From NCBI GenBank assembly GCA_933228895.1, contig OW121848.1, forward strand, positions 135,612,615 through 135,676,614: DNA of 64,000 nt, written 5' to 3'. The position numbers and the translations under genes were made by a program. Below are positions 46,231 to 57,043 of this stretch, piece after piece. The DNA is from Platycnemis pennipes (taxonomy: Eukaryota > Arthropoda > Insecta > Odonata > Platycnemididae). The notes under the pieces are model-generated. The model was not told the DNA's origin. It saw nothing but the letters and a program-made list of their open reading frames with translations, and ran no database searches. Each line of letters starts with the position of its first letter. Within the stretch, counting starts at the first letter, position 1.

Positions 46231-46289
46231 CTGCTGGCTCTGTAAAGCTCCTTCATCGGGATGAATTGGGTTTCAACTCGAAATTTGCT

Positions 46290-47045
46290 GGTGAACAATA
46301 AAGGGCAGCTACGTTTACTGCGAAGACATTCGTGGCGTTGTGATGAAGATGGAAGGATAAATCATGTACGAGAAATCTTCTACTTTCCTCTTGTTAGACT
46401 TCATTTGCAATATGCCGCCAATGTATGGGTTCCATACGAAATAGGCCTAAATAATGAACGTGAACGTGTGAAGCGAAGATCGGAAAGATTTGCAAAGGAT
46501 TACGATAACTATATTAGCGTAACCAGTCCATTAAATGAATCAAAATTGGAAACATTGTCAAATCGTAGGTGGAAATTTAGACTCAATCTCGCAAATAAAT
46601 TCCAAGATTCACTGACGACGTTCAAAATATTTTACGAACTACAACTTAGTTTGATAGACTCGACGATAATCTCAAAATTAGAGTAATTGATTTCCTAACT
46701 GACAGACTCAAAATGTCCTTCTTTCCTCGTGCAATTAGGGAAATGAATAGCTGAAAATACATCCAATGACATAAATACGAGTGTATCAATGGAAAGCATT
46801 AGTGGTTGCATGTTGTTATAAGGACCTTATGCTAACCCATTATATTGCATGCTTGCTTTGCTATTTTAATCTTTTCCAAACATTGAAGTTTTGACTAGTA
46901 TATTAATCAAAAAAAGGTCTACTGGGGAGAGGGAGAGGGAAAAAAGGTCTACATATATGCATGATATGTAGTGCATGTTTGGTGAGAATTTCCCCCCCTG
47001 CCACACATCTTTATGGTGGCTTGTTGGGTATTATGCAGATGTAAT
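46290..47045 (+). mobile_element. L2-like LINE C-terminus, 3' UTR and tail (plus)
   Basis: Translation reads HVREIFYFPLVRLHLQYAA, NVWVPYEIGLNNERERVKRR, DYDNYISVTSPLNESKLETL and RRWKFRLNLANKFQ, near-identical in order to residues 360-440 of the RT at 41.9 kb, but a frame break follows KFQD. The 3' UTR ends with CCCTGCCACACATCTTTATG and GGGTATTATGCAGATGTA. Confidence 0.9.
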
Positions 47046-47220
47046 TGGATGTATTTCTATCAACTTGACTTCTTGGTAAGCTGTATAATGAATGGCCGAG
47101 GTGCTTCAAGGGAAAAATTATCCGGGCTCCAGGGAAATGCTGTCTTCGGATCCGGAGAAAACCTTCCGCATTTGAACACGGACAACTTTTCCCCGGAAAT
47201 CTCTTTGACCTGAGCGTGGA
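47046..47220. other. No feature seen
   Basis: Nothing recognised. Confidence 0.3.
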
Positions 47221-47321
47221 TGCTGGAACTGAGCCGACACCGTTCCACAGTCAGCAACCACGGAGGAAGCCATAGCAAATACAAAATTTCGCATCTTTTG
47301 AGGAAAATGTCTAAGAAAATC
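47221..47321 (+). repeat. Direct repeat C, copy 1
   Basis: TGCTGGAACTGAGCCGACAC, CAACCACGGAGGAAGCCATA and GAGGAAAATGTCT are shared with 47826-47930. Confidence 0.9.
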
Positions 47322-47399
47322 AACGAAAAGGAACTACGTATTATAAATTCGCAATTTATGGGAAGAGAGTGAAGGCTTATCGAGGTCTACAACGGGTTA

Positions 47400-47465
47400 G
47401 GCTCTTCAGGACAGACGTTTCGAGGGACAACATGTCCATCATCTACAGGGCGTTGGATGTAGGTC
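47400..47465 (-). other. Hammerhead-like motif, degenerate
   Basis: On the minus strand CTGTAGATGAT is followed by the perfect hairpin GGACA-TGT-TGTCC, then CTCGAAACGTC. This resembles CUGAUGA / stem II / GAAAC but carries two extra bases in the first box and three before GAAAC. Confidence 0.25.
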
Positions 47466-47825
47466 CTTACTGGTATATGCATGTTCGCTGATCACTCAGA
47501 CCTCAGACTTCCCCTCTCCTGATTGGTCAAAACTCACCAACGGGATCAGGCTTCACATAGTGTAATTTTTCCACCGAAGGAAAAAATGATCCTAGCATTT
47601 TGACGTCTACTTAAAATTTTTGTTTTAGCTCCCAGAATTGGACAGCATATTATTTTCTTTAGAAAATAAATTTAAGGTTTTTTTGAAAAGTTAATTGGTA
47701 AAAGGGAAGACTATGCATTCCAATCTAGATCTATTGGTTCTTAAATCAGGTAAAAGGTTGTTTTTTATTTGCTACGTCAGTAATTGACAGCAATAAATAT
47801 CCTTAAATTCATGGATAATTAATAA

Positions 47826-47930
47826 TGCTGGAACTGAGCCGACACCGTTCCAGAGTCAACAACCACGGAGGAAGCCATAACAAATACACAATTTGGCATC
47901 TATATTTGAGGAAAATGTCTGAAAAAATCT
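47826..47930 (+). repeat. Direct repeat C, copy 2
   Basis: Second copy of the ~100-base unit, about 93% similar, about 605 bases downstream, with a small insertion near 47903. Confidence 0.9.
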
Positions 47931-48395
47931 TGTCTTAATCCTTAAATTCATGCATATTTCACTGGATGATATGTGATGACTTACGCAACGAGTATGATTG
48001 CTTCCAAGGAGTCATTTAAGGACTTGTAGCTGTAATGCATCCTGTTGGATCTCTTACAAGATTCTTCCCGTTTTGAAATGATATACCTCATTCCAATGTG
48101 CCGAGACAGTATTCTTTGCCATGCCGGAATCTGATATGCTCAGCAGAGCGACCGGAAAACTGCTCAAATCAAAGCTCGCAAAGCGGAATCGAAGAGATGA
48201 TGAATCGCTCCCTCATGAATTCATTCATGAGCGATGATGATAGGCTCAAAGTTATCCGAGAAGTGACGCAATGAATGCCTTCTTCCCAGGAGATCTTTGG
48301 CGATAAAAACTTGAGCTGCATATCCAAATAAATAAAAAAAGAAATGAGGACGAAACCGCCAAAAATACTTTTGCATGCATTGTAACATAACTTTA
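47931..48395. other. No gene seen
   Basis: Nothing recognised apart from a short minus-strand frame (48169-48417). Confidence 0.3.
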
Positions 48396-48436
48396 CATGC
48401 TCCTCAGCCAACCTCACTGGTTAGTTGAGGAGCATG
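48396..48436. repeat. Hairpin with 11-bp stem
   Basis: CATGCTCCTCA (48396) and TGAGGAGCATG (to 48436) pair; the inner AACC/GGTT adds 4 bp. Confidence 0.8.
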
Positions 48437-48874
48437 GGTTCACACTTGCTTCAAAGTGATGCGATGAACAATTTGTGAGGTAATATTTACTCATCTCCTT
48501 CGCTTCCTGTCGATGAAGAAGTAATTCTTTTGGCTCGTGCGTTTCGTCGGTGAAGAACTTTTAAAGAGGTGGCCGCCCCCCATTAATTCAATTATGCCAC
48601 GCGTCACTGAAGCGGTGTTTAATCGGACAAGGCAGCCCGGTCTCGCTCCCTCGGCAGATGTATCGGGAGACCGCTGTCATTAGGCAATCCTTCTTCTTTA
48701 ACATCGAACCCCAATTTGGGAACTGACCGCCTTCGATGTAAAGGAGCAAAATTTTTCCTCCAGTGCATCAGGGACCTAAAGACCATGTGTAGAGTGAAAA
48801 AAAAACCACCAATTTTAATCTGCCAATCTTAAACGTTTAAGTAAATAAATCGATGGAACAAGAAGAAAATTGCT
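48437..48874. other. No gene seen
   Basis: Mixed sequence; nothing recognised. Confidence 0.3.
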
Positions 48875-49243
48875 TTAATGCTCGCCTGACATGAAATCGT
48901 CCTGCATGCCGACGAATTTTGTCTCTCCCAGTAATCCATGCAGTAACACATCTCGGAAAGGAGGAAAGAGGTCGCTATCTGATCCGAACGTGAATAATTT
49001 AGGGTACTTTTTTTTCATCCACGGAAGTAGCTCATTTTTAAATCGTGTTATTTCCCCGACATTCGACGCGAAATCCTTTTCCTGTGCCTTCGCTCTGAAA
49101 AATGTCTTGACATGAGTTTTGAGTTCGATAAGAGCAATTCCTTCTTCTAGGAAGTGGCCTTTCCATGGGAGGTGGGGAGAGGAAAAGAGGCATTTCCGGA
49201 AAAGCTGCTGTCTAGCAGCAAAGAGAATACAATAGCTGTGCAT
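48875..49243 (-). CDS. Open frame of ordinary protein composition
   Basis: This 122-residue minus-strand frame is not recognised. Unlike most frames here it lies in unique, non-repetitive sequence and has a balanced composition. It has a basic, lysine-rich middle (about residues 43-90, including FKNELLPWMKKKYPKLF), an acidic-hydrophobic C-terminal third and no transmembrane segment. The in-frame stop just upstream is 24 bases before the ATG. An ATTAAA polyadenylation-like signal follows the stop near 48868. It could be a fragment of a transposon protein, a single-exon small gene or chance. No homology is claimed. Confidence 0.2.
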   Translation of the reverse strand: MHSYCILFAARQQLFRKCLFSSPHLPWKGHFLEEGIALIELKTHVKTFFRAKAQEKDFASNVGEITRFKNELLPWMKKKYPKLFTFGSDSDLFPPFRDVLLHGLLGETKFVGMQDDFMSGEH

Positions 49244-50219
49244 GGCATAATTAAGGATGTTCCTTTATTCCGATCGAACGACGCTTACCTTGTTGAGTAG
49301 GGCGTTTCGTTTGCTATTCCGAATTAATATTAAAATATTCCATCGAAAAAGTATACATTTATATAAACACACCAACTGAATAGAAAAATGTCTCGCATTA
49401 GGTCAGAACTCATTGGCATAATACGTTTTTGTGAAACACTTTTTTAATAAGATGTTATCACTAGCTGAAAATTTGGAAAATGTAACATATTTGCATTGAA
49501 CTATTTGCCATCACTTACGGGTCATGAGCCGATCAACAGGTTTACTTCGAGTTTCAATTTTACTGTACCTGAAAGATAAAAAAGGCAATTCTTACTCATT
49601 TTGATTAGATACAAAACGCTTAAAACATTATACATATTATAATAGTATAGAGTATAGCTATTAACTAAGCATGCAAAGGTATTTGAACATGATATTGCTA
49701 TATGACATGATATGGCTAGAAAAGTAGGCACACTACACATTTCTCTGCCTTCCAGCATTTAATAAAATTTATAAAATAAACTTTTATGCGTTAAATTGTA
49801 AGCATATTTTATTTTATGTAAATTAGACATTCATTTGAGCATGATAGTTTTTATCTATTAGATCTTAGTTTTTGAAGGGTCATCATTTTAATCATACATA
49901 CGTACAGAAAATGGTTTAATTGTTTAAAATATTATAGCCAGCCGTTAATGGACATTTATACATACAACTGGCTGTACCTAGTGAAATATAATTAACAGGT
50001 GCACGTTGCAGGATAATTTTAATACGACATTTATCATAACGGCATGTTTCTGATTTCCTCGCAGCTAATTAAAAAAGTCGTGTTATATACCTCTGATTCT
50101 TTCTCCCCGACCTAAATTACTATGATGCGCGTCATAAGTCTCGTTCCTGTCTTTTCTTTGTCTTTGAGGCGTGAAAAAGAATTTCGAGCCTCCAAAACCG
50201 GTCCTATATTTGCCAACTA
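49244..50219. other. A+T-rich, no gene
   Basis: A splice-donor-like CAACAAGGTAAGC lies on the minus strand near 49289; nothing else recognised. Confidence 0.3.
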
Positions 50220-50254
50220 ATTCTCACTTTGTTGCCCACGCGCGCCGTGACCAC

Positions 50255-50330
50255 GTGGGGCATGAGGACCGGAAGTCCCTGACCCTTGACTCGAAATCAG
50301 AGGCAAGCCGGCAGTCCGACACTTAACCTC
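50255..50330 (-). mobile_element. tRNA-like sequence (weak)
   Basis: On the minus strand GAGGTTAAGTGTCGGACTGC (box A-like) precedes GATTTCGAGTCAAGG (box B-like) at about 30 bases. No cloverleaf. Confidence 0.3.
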
Positions 50331-50706
50331 ATATCACGGGTTCAAACAGGAGTTTAAAACTGGTTTCCGAACATGCATAATGCTTTGCCGAAAGAGCTCC
50401 CGAGGTGACGAAGTGGGAATAATGCGTGAAGGGTGGCGTTTTTGGGGGTTGAGGGAAGGGGCTCTCCTCCCCTTTCCCTCAGCATTTTGTAGCAGCTGGA
50501 ACACGCCCCCAATTTCGCTAAACTCGACCAACTGCCTGAGGCTGTCTCTGGATCGCTCCCCGGGTCCCGCCCCTTGCATTCAGATTACCGCGGGGTGAAG
50601 GTGGAGGGAGGATTTTGGCGGACGATCGAAATAGCGAGGCCGAAGCAAGCGTCTCTTCATTGCATCTAATGCCATTCTAGCAATTCCGATGTACTTTTGC
50701 AAAGTA

Positions 50707-51160
50707 CAGTCAAACTCATTTATAACGAGTACGGTTAAAAGGAGATCTCGGCTATTGCGAGGAAAGAGAGAAGGGTTGTTTGGAAATAATGCATTTTATG
50801 AGCAATATATAACGGTTAAAACGAGACTGTATTAAGAGCCTTACGGTTATAACGAGCAAATTCAAATGAACGAGCAGTGGTTGTACTGTCGTAGACTTTT
50901 TGTTGTAAATTTAGCATATATGTGGATATTTTACTGAATAAACTGTTCATATTTTAATTTCAATCATCTCATATTAATATTTGTTATTTTATCACCTCTG
51001 CATTAGAATAGTATTTGTGTGTGAGCGCGAGTGTGTGCGTGAGAGAGGAAAGACAGTGAGTGACAATACATTTTGCTACTCGTAAAGGATATAACGAGCA
51101 ACGCATATTACGAGGAAAAGCATTTGGTCCCTTGGATCTCGTTATATCCGAGTTTGATCG
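50707..51160 (+). mobile_element. Pogo/Tigger-like miniature DNA transposon, copy 2
   Basis: It begins CAGTCAAACTC and ends GAGTTTGATCG (decayed terminal repeat), with TA on both sides. It is about 90% similar to copy 1 over its length, with shared AACGAGATCTCGGCTATTG, GCGAGGAAAGAGAGAAGGG and GCATTTTATGAGCAATAT strings. Small indels explain the 10-base length difference. Confidence 0.9.
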
Positions 51161-52408
51161 TATATGAGAAATTACACGGCCACTTCCCATTGGCAACTTA
51201 ATTTGCCAGCAAAAAAAACATTGTTCCACTTGCATAATATTTTTTAAATTATTTTTCCCAAAATAAGGAACTTTTGGAGAGAAACACTAAAATTTGATGA
51301 AAATTGTAAAAAAAAATTCTCTGGTCATTAATGGGTTGAATGATAGAAAGAAAGCGGAAAGCAATGGCTCTCGGGTTAAAGTGGCATTTTTAATATAATC
51401 GCCCTCGTGGTTTCAATCCCTCTTATTTCACTTCGATTAACAAACAGTCCAGAAATAGGTGATATTATTTTTAATCGAAGTTGACCTCACACACAATCTT
51501 TCACATAGGAATATTTTATTAATTAATGGTGCATTTCTGCTATAGTTTTGTCTGAATTCCCTAACTTACTTTTCTTATATAATTCATTAATCTAATTCTT
51601 ATATAATCCTTAATTCTTCAATATAATGATTCTAATAGCAAACAGATTAGATATAACGTTGCAGCATATATCCTTAGTATGAGTAAAATATTTTCCTCCA
51701 GAAATGGGCAGTTTCCAAGATGCGGCTGATGTAATGAAGCACACTACATACACCTGCCGTAGACTGCTAAAAACTTTAGGAGGATATAATAAAAAGTGTG
51801 TACTTGAAATTTATGTAATTCTACGTCCCAAAAACAAAAATCAATCTTCAACTCTATAGAAATTCAAACACCAATTTGTTTAAATTAAGTTACGTAAATA
51901 TATACTAATTAAGTGTAGAATAATAAAAGGCCATTTCGAAACGTCCTCTCTCTATAAACGCTGTCATGATCCAAGTATGTGCATATATTATTACGCATCT
52001 AAGATGTGAAGCAGAAGTACAGCAGAATTCTTAGAGAAAAATGACCTAACGAATTCATTCCAAATTAGATTTGCACAAGATAATTCGGAAAGAGTGGAAA
52101 CTTTTATGCAGGATTAGTGAAGTATGAGCATTGGGGAGGTAAGCCATAGAAGACGATTGTGAAATTTAATTTGCGAAATTTTATAATATTGGAAGTGTTG
52201 CCATTGGAGGTAAACGGAGAAAAATGAGGGAAAGGAAGGATCTTCGAGGTTACCTGAAGGAAGGAGGAAGATTTGTCAATATGATGAACGGAAATATATC
52301 ATGTGATAAGCATAATCATATACTCTTAGGTTAGCCGTTACTTACTGAAAAATTTCATAGGAGTCATTCGAAATCTACATATTATAAGTAAATTAACTAT
52401 ATAACAGC
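51161..52408. other. A+T-rich; a weak tRNA-like string
   Basis: ATGGCTCTCGGGTTAAAG with GTGGTTTCAATCCC (51363-51425) has box A/box B-like order and spacing. A purine-rich stretch 52200-52290 may be a very decayed LINE. No gene. Confidence 0.25.
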
Positions 52409-52459
52409 TATCAGGTCCTGATGATGTACCCCTGCTACGAACCATGGTCGTGCCTGATA
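52409..52459 (+). ncRNA. Hammerhead ribozyme-like motif (type I)
   Basis: TATCAGG (52409-52415) can pair with CCTGATA (52453-52459) as stem I. CTGATGA (52418-52424) is the first core box. GTA/TAC (52426-52428, 52436-52438) closes a short stem II. GAA then ACCATGGT follows, giving a minimal stem III, and GTC (52447-52449) is a canonical cleavage triplet. Against the consensus, GAAA has lost one A and one base lies unpaired next to stem II, so it looks decayed. A second CTGATAA...GGAAAC half follows at 52454-52480. Penelope-like and other retroelements are known carriers. Confidence 0.45.
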
Positions 52460-52857
52460 AACGTCTATGTGGAAACTGCAGTGTTTGAACCTTTAATCCT
52501 AGTATTATTGAGTTCCACAAAGTTTTACCTGAGACTGTCCTATAAAATAGCTAGTCAAAAAGGTCTTAGGCTCACATTCTACTAAAATGTTTACAATCTC
52601 CCGCATTCAGTACACATTTTAAAAATCACCACTCTCATTGTGGAGGCTCAGAGGATGCTTAGTATTTTGAGGCAAAGATTGAGGTAAAATTTTGGTCGGA
52701 GGCACCAATAAAATCTTTTTGGTATTTAGATAAATTCGAATCATACATCAGTGCATGAACGCAATGGCTCTGTCAACGGATAAACTGAGAAGTACTCATA
52801 AGCACCCTTTAGGCAATTAATGTGAAAGAGTGGCAAACTGAATTTAAAGAAAAATGA
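52460..52857. other. No gene seen
   Basis: Nothing recognised beyond the possible second hammerhead half. Confidence 0.3.
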
Positions 52858-53042
52858 AGAAACTTCTGGTTCTCAAGTGAAAACGGTGAGCTCTTACGGC
52901 TAACAGTATCTATTGAAAAGAAATGTCTCCAAGCCGTAATGTGTGTCCTTTCGTATGTGGTGAAAACACATCGCATATACCACATACGAAAGGACACACA
53001 TTACGGCTTGGAGACATTTCTTTTCAATAGAAACTTCTGGTT
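52858..53042. repeat. Perfect 53-bp foldback flanked by 14-bp direct repeats
   Basis: Arms 52909-52961 and 52979-53031 are perfect reverse complements with a 17-base loop (52962-52978). The 14-bp string AGAAACTTCTGGTT occurs at 52858-52871 and at 53029-53042, overlapping the end of the right arm. A 37-base spacer lies only on the left. Confidence 0.95.
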
Positions 53043-53639
53043 GTTAAAAATGTGGATAATTCGGATAGGGTGGAATAAGTATGACTGAAATGGGAATTTG
53101 CTGATGCATACGCATCTTGGTGTATTCACATAAGTTCTCTTTTATGGAAAATCACAAATAGTTTTCAAACAGTGCGTCATCGACTCCTTGGTAAAATTAG
53201 AAATGGTACATCTCTTGGTAACCCAAAACGCCAGAGAGGTGTAATTAAATTTAAAAAATGGCGGTTAACAAGGTGATTTCCATTCCAATCCTCCGGAAAA
53301 GGGAGTTTTGTTTAATTCAACCAAATAGACGGCATCATTCCATCAATCGAAACCGACGCACTCCTCTCGGGAACGATTCCTCCGTCCCTCCCGCGAGCCA
53401 TCGCCTGTGGATCGCGGCCATTAGAGGCACGGCTAGACCATTTCGCTGAAGAGTTCTATGAAGAAACTAATTCACGCCTTGTTCGAGGACGAAACTAATG
53501 TTCCTCACCTGCGTAGATAACGGGCGAATGGATAGAGAGGGAAGGGAACGAACCGAATCGGGAAATATCTTACACGCGAACGACTCAAAAGACCTTAACC
53601 GAATGCTTCCGCTAGGCTATAAAACGGGTCGGAATTAGA
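53043..53639. other. No certain gene
   Basis: Becomes CpG-containing after 53340; a 63-residue frame (53258-53449) is not recognised. Confidence 0.25.
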
Positions 53640-54260
53640 TAGACACGAGTGAGAATTAGTCTCCGCCTCACACCCTCCGCCTATCTTCCACTCCTCAATA
53701 CGCTCCTGTCTGCCTCGTCTCCGGCTATCCCGAGCGAGCGAGAGGAATATGCCTCGAGAGGGATGAGAGGGAGAATACATTATTTTAAAAGCCCCCGGGG
53801 CGGACGGGAATCTTTCTCACGGACCGTCATCATATCCGATCCGCCATATGGCAAATAATCCGCCCGGAGAAGACAAAGTGTCTGCCGCACGATTTGTCTC
53901 CTTTCCTCGGAGGCGGCTTTTGAGGGACGTTCAAGAGGGAGGTTCGAAAGGTGGTGGATGGGGAGAGGTGGGTGGAGGCGAAGGAGGATGTTTTAGTTGG
54001 GGAAGGGTTGGCTGAGTCGCCGGGTAGAGAGGCGAAGCGTGCCGGGTGGTTTTTCGTTTTGTGGAGGGCGGTGGGTGTGGGGGGGGGAGGTGACGGGGGA
54101 GGGAAGGGGGGCAGCGGGGGCTTTGCGGCGCGCAGGAAGGGCGCGGGGATGCTTTGGGGAGGGAGAGGAGATATTTTTTTTAAGGGCGGGTAGAGAGCGG
54201 AGGAGTATGGAAAGAAAGGGAGCTATCCCTCCCGCAGGAGAGCACGAGGATTGAGTGAAG
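53640..54260. other. GC-rich, G-rich island
   Basis: CpG-containing (CCCCGGGGCGGACGGG, 53793) and then strongly G-rich. Gly/Arg-rich frames are open in two phases. It is a possible promoter island without an assigned gene. Confidence 0.35.
54061..54120 (+). other. Potential G-quadruplex cluster
   Basis: At least six G runs of 3 to 9 separated by 1-7 bases occur within 60 bases. Confidence 0.65.
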
Positions 54261-54563
54261 GGAGTGGAGCTGAAATGAAAGGCGCGCTGATTGGTTGAGT
54301 TTCAAGTCCTATCCGCAGACCCTTGAATCCGAATAAAATGAACAAAAGTTATCAAGAAGCAATTACGATGGATTGATGTATACAAGGCTAATTATTCATT
54401 TAATGGGACGCCAGCAACAAGGTTTTGTGAGTATAGAAGTAGTTCAGCCAAGACTCACCGGTCCTAGCCTATTTAAGACATGGTTTTCCACTAAGTCAGA
54501 AGCTATTGCACATCGAGCCATTTCCATCCATAAAGGACAAATACCGCCAGTGCCACTCTAAAA

Positions 54564-54640
54564 CAGTGGTTCCCAACATGGAGTACGCACTTGATGATTT
54601 AGGGGTACGCGAAAAAATATAATAATGACAGATGTAACAG
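54564..54640 (+). mobile_element. hAT-like transposon end
   Basis: CAGTGGTTCCCAACATGG at 54564 has the form of a widespread hAT terminus, followed by GGGGTACGCG-type subterminal sequence. The opposite end and an 8-bp duplication were not found within the next several hundred bases. Confidence 0.5.
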
Positions 54641-55159
54641 TGGGTAAATCCTTTGGTCTGATTTATTACTGCATTAGGGCAACTGAATGATTATATATTG
54701 TTGTAGGCAAGCTCCTCATACCCAATATATAGGGTGATAGGTGGGAGGGAAAGCATTGGTTTTGCTGTAAACAAGTAAATTGAAGAGGATGCTGTGGAAG
54801 CTGTATCAGCGATTGAAAATTTGGATCGCTGTGAAATCGAGCTAAAGTCCATAAAAATCCAATAATAAACATCTTTTATGCGTAATTAATACCTAATCAG
54901 TATAGGTTTTGGTTATTTTTACATAGAGAATGGTTGGTGTTAATTCGTTTCCTACCATTTGACTTCCTGGGTGACTCTGCATATTTTAGTGCTGAACTTT
55001 TAATGCCTACTCTCTTGACAGCGTCTAAGTTGTGAACGGGACACCATCATTGAATAAATCTTCAACTTTCTCAGCGTCATTGGAACCCGAGCCTTCACGA
55101 TAGAAAATTAGCACTCCATCCCGATCTCTGTGTTGAAAGGGGCGTACGAACCGCGGACG
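54641..55159. other. No gene seen
   Basis: A+T-rich; nothing recognised. Confidence 0.3.
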
Positions 55160-55640
55160 GAGAAGCGGTTTTGTGGTGTCAGGAGAGAGAGGAAGGTAGG
55201 GTTGTATTCTTTCGCGGCCGTGGCAGGGACTTGAGAAAGAAGAAGAAGACATCTCTTGGGCCCTTCGTCAATGAGCCGCGCTGGTTCGGGACAGGCGAGA
55301 GAGGAGGCGTGGAGGAATTAAGGAAGGAGATTCTCTTCTCCTGGGTGGGACAGGGATGAGAGAGCCATGGGCGGGGGAGAAGGGGAATGGGGAGGGGGAG
55401 AGCAGGGTGGAGATGGAGGGATGGAAATGGAGTGGCGAATCTCGAGGGTGAGGGAGGGAGAGGGGGGGCGGATGGCAGAGGGGGGATGGTGTGAGGAGAA
55501 GAGAAAGGGTTGGAGAGAAACGGCCTGAAAAGAAACTCGGAAGAAAGTGGTGAGGGGACATTGGAAAAGGCTTCAGAGATGGTCGGGGAGGGAGAGGAGT
55601 TTGGAAAACGGCTGCTTCGAGGTGTTGTAGGATCGGAAAG
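55160..55640. repeat. Polypurine tract
   Basis: Almost continuous GGA/GGGAGA sequence 55300-55600. The 152-residue minus-strand frame is proline/serine/leucine-rich as expected from its complement. Confidence 0.65.
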
Positions 55641-57015
55641 ATAGGCGTTGACGGAATCGAGGCTGATTGATGAGCTAAGTGGGGAGCATTAATTAGGCTA
55701 ATAACTTGTTTATGCAAAATCGCCAATTTAAAAATTACGGCCTCGGGAAGAGTTTCAATTGTGTTTTACGTCCCCATATTCTCCGGAAATAACGGTTTTC
55801 TCCTCTTCTCTTTTTCTTTTTGGTCGATTTGGGAATTGTGTTCCCCGCCGCTCAGGGCGAACGTTATGGATCAAATTTACATAAGATCTCACGATTACAC
55901 GTTATCCTACTGATTCCACAGTCGTTTTTACATAACGGTGGGCCGGAATCGGTTCCTGCGCATTTTCCACTCTGCCTCTGAGAGGTCGTCGGCTTTTGTT
56001 TCAACTCTAGAAGCCATACATCGCGCGTATTCTATTGGCCACGGGGATTACGGAAAAAACACATTGTTATGCGTTTCGAGGGAGTTCATTGGTGCCGCTG
56101 TTGGTACGTTTGGGATCTTTGAAATAACTTTAGGACGATCAGACGTAAATAAGTAAGGAAGCAGTTTTTGGAAAAATAATGAAAGCAATGAAGGTAAGTT
56201 TTCGAGTATGATTCCTTTTGAAGAACTCTCACGGCTAAAGACAGATTCATGAACAAAAAGGATTATTTTAGAAAAAAATTCACTCTTTCGGAATACAATA
56301 CAGTTGGATGTAACAAATTTTCACCTCATTTTGGGCATTGGAATTACAGAATGATGTTATAACGTATCATTATCCATCCATGCGGAAGAAATACTTTCCT
56401 GGTTTCATCATGAAGTGAATTCTTCCGGTGTTCATGAGTATTTTAGTGATATGCAAACGTGACTTCTCCGAATTATTATTCTAAATACGATTTAAAACGA
56501 TAACTAGCTGGTTTTTGAATTTCCTACAATCGATGATTATCGTCTGTGACTATTCGTTATCTCTATAATAAACTTACTGTTTAATTTATCGCTTATTAAT
56601 TGTACTAATGTATGTAATAATACTGTTTAATTTATCGATTGTTCGAGTAAAGACCATTGCAAAAAAACTCTTTAAAAAAATATATCGTAAAAGTGAAGTC
56701 ATTAGTAACGTAGGTACTTATTGAATACCTACGACAGGCATCATTAATTTTAAAAAAAGGCAAAAAAATTATTTATTGATGAAGTCGTTCTATTCACTGA
56801 ATGAATTTCTGACAGATAAAGTTGCCTAAGTTAAGATTGTTTGTTTATAATCTCAACCTAAAGTACTATCTAATTGTATTATATTTCTTCAAGTGTATTC
56901 CTTTGTGTTTTTTCTCTGGTTTATGTGCTTTCAGCAAAACATTGATCAGCTAACTTACTTGTGACGTACCCTATACAATTGCAAACTGTATGTAACTTAC
57001 TTTGTATTTTGTCAA
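55641..57015. other. No gene; small partial duplication
   Basis: ACTGTTTAATTTATCG occurs at 56576 and again at 56622 (46-base period). The rest is A+T-rich. Confidence 0.4.
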
Positions 57016-57043
57016 ATGGGGAAAATAAATTATTATTATTATA
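57016..57043 (+). repeat. LINE/SINE-type 3' tail
   Basis: GGGGAAAATAAATTATTATT with further ATT units, like the tail at 27566-27592; the body upstream was not recognised. Confidence 0.4.

Noticed and set aside
52200..52300. Another LINE class 1 end (RKMRERKDLRGYLKEGG-like)
   Set aside because: Similarity too weak and in the wrong order to list as an element.
55268..55726. 152-residue proline-rich frame
   Set aside because: Complement of a polypurine tract.
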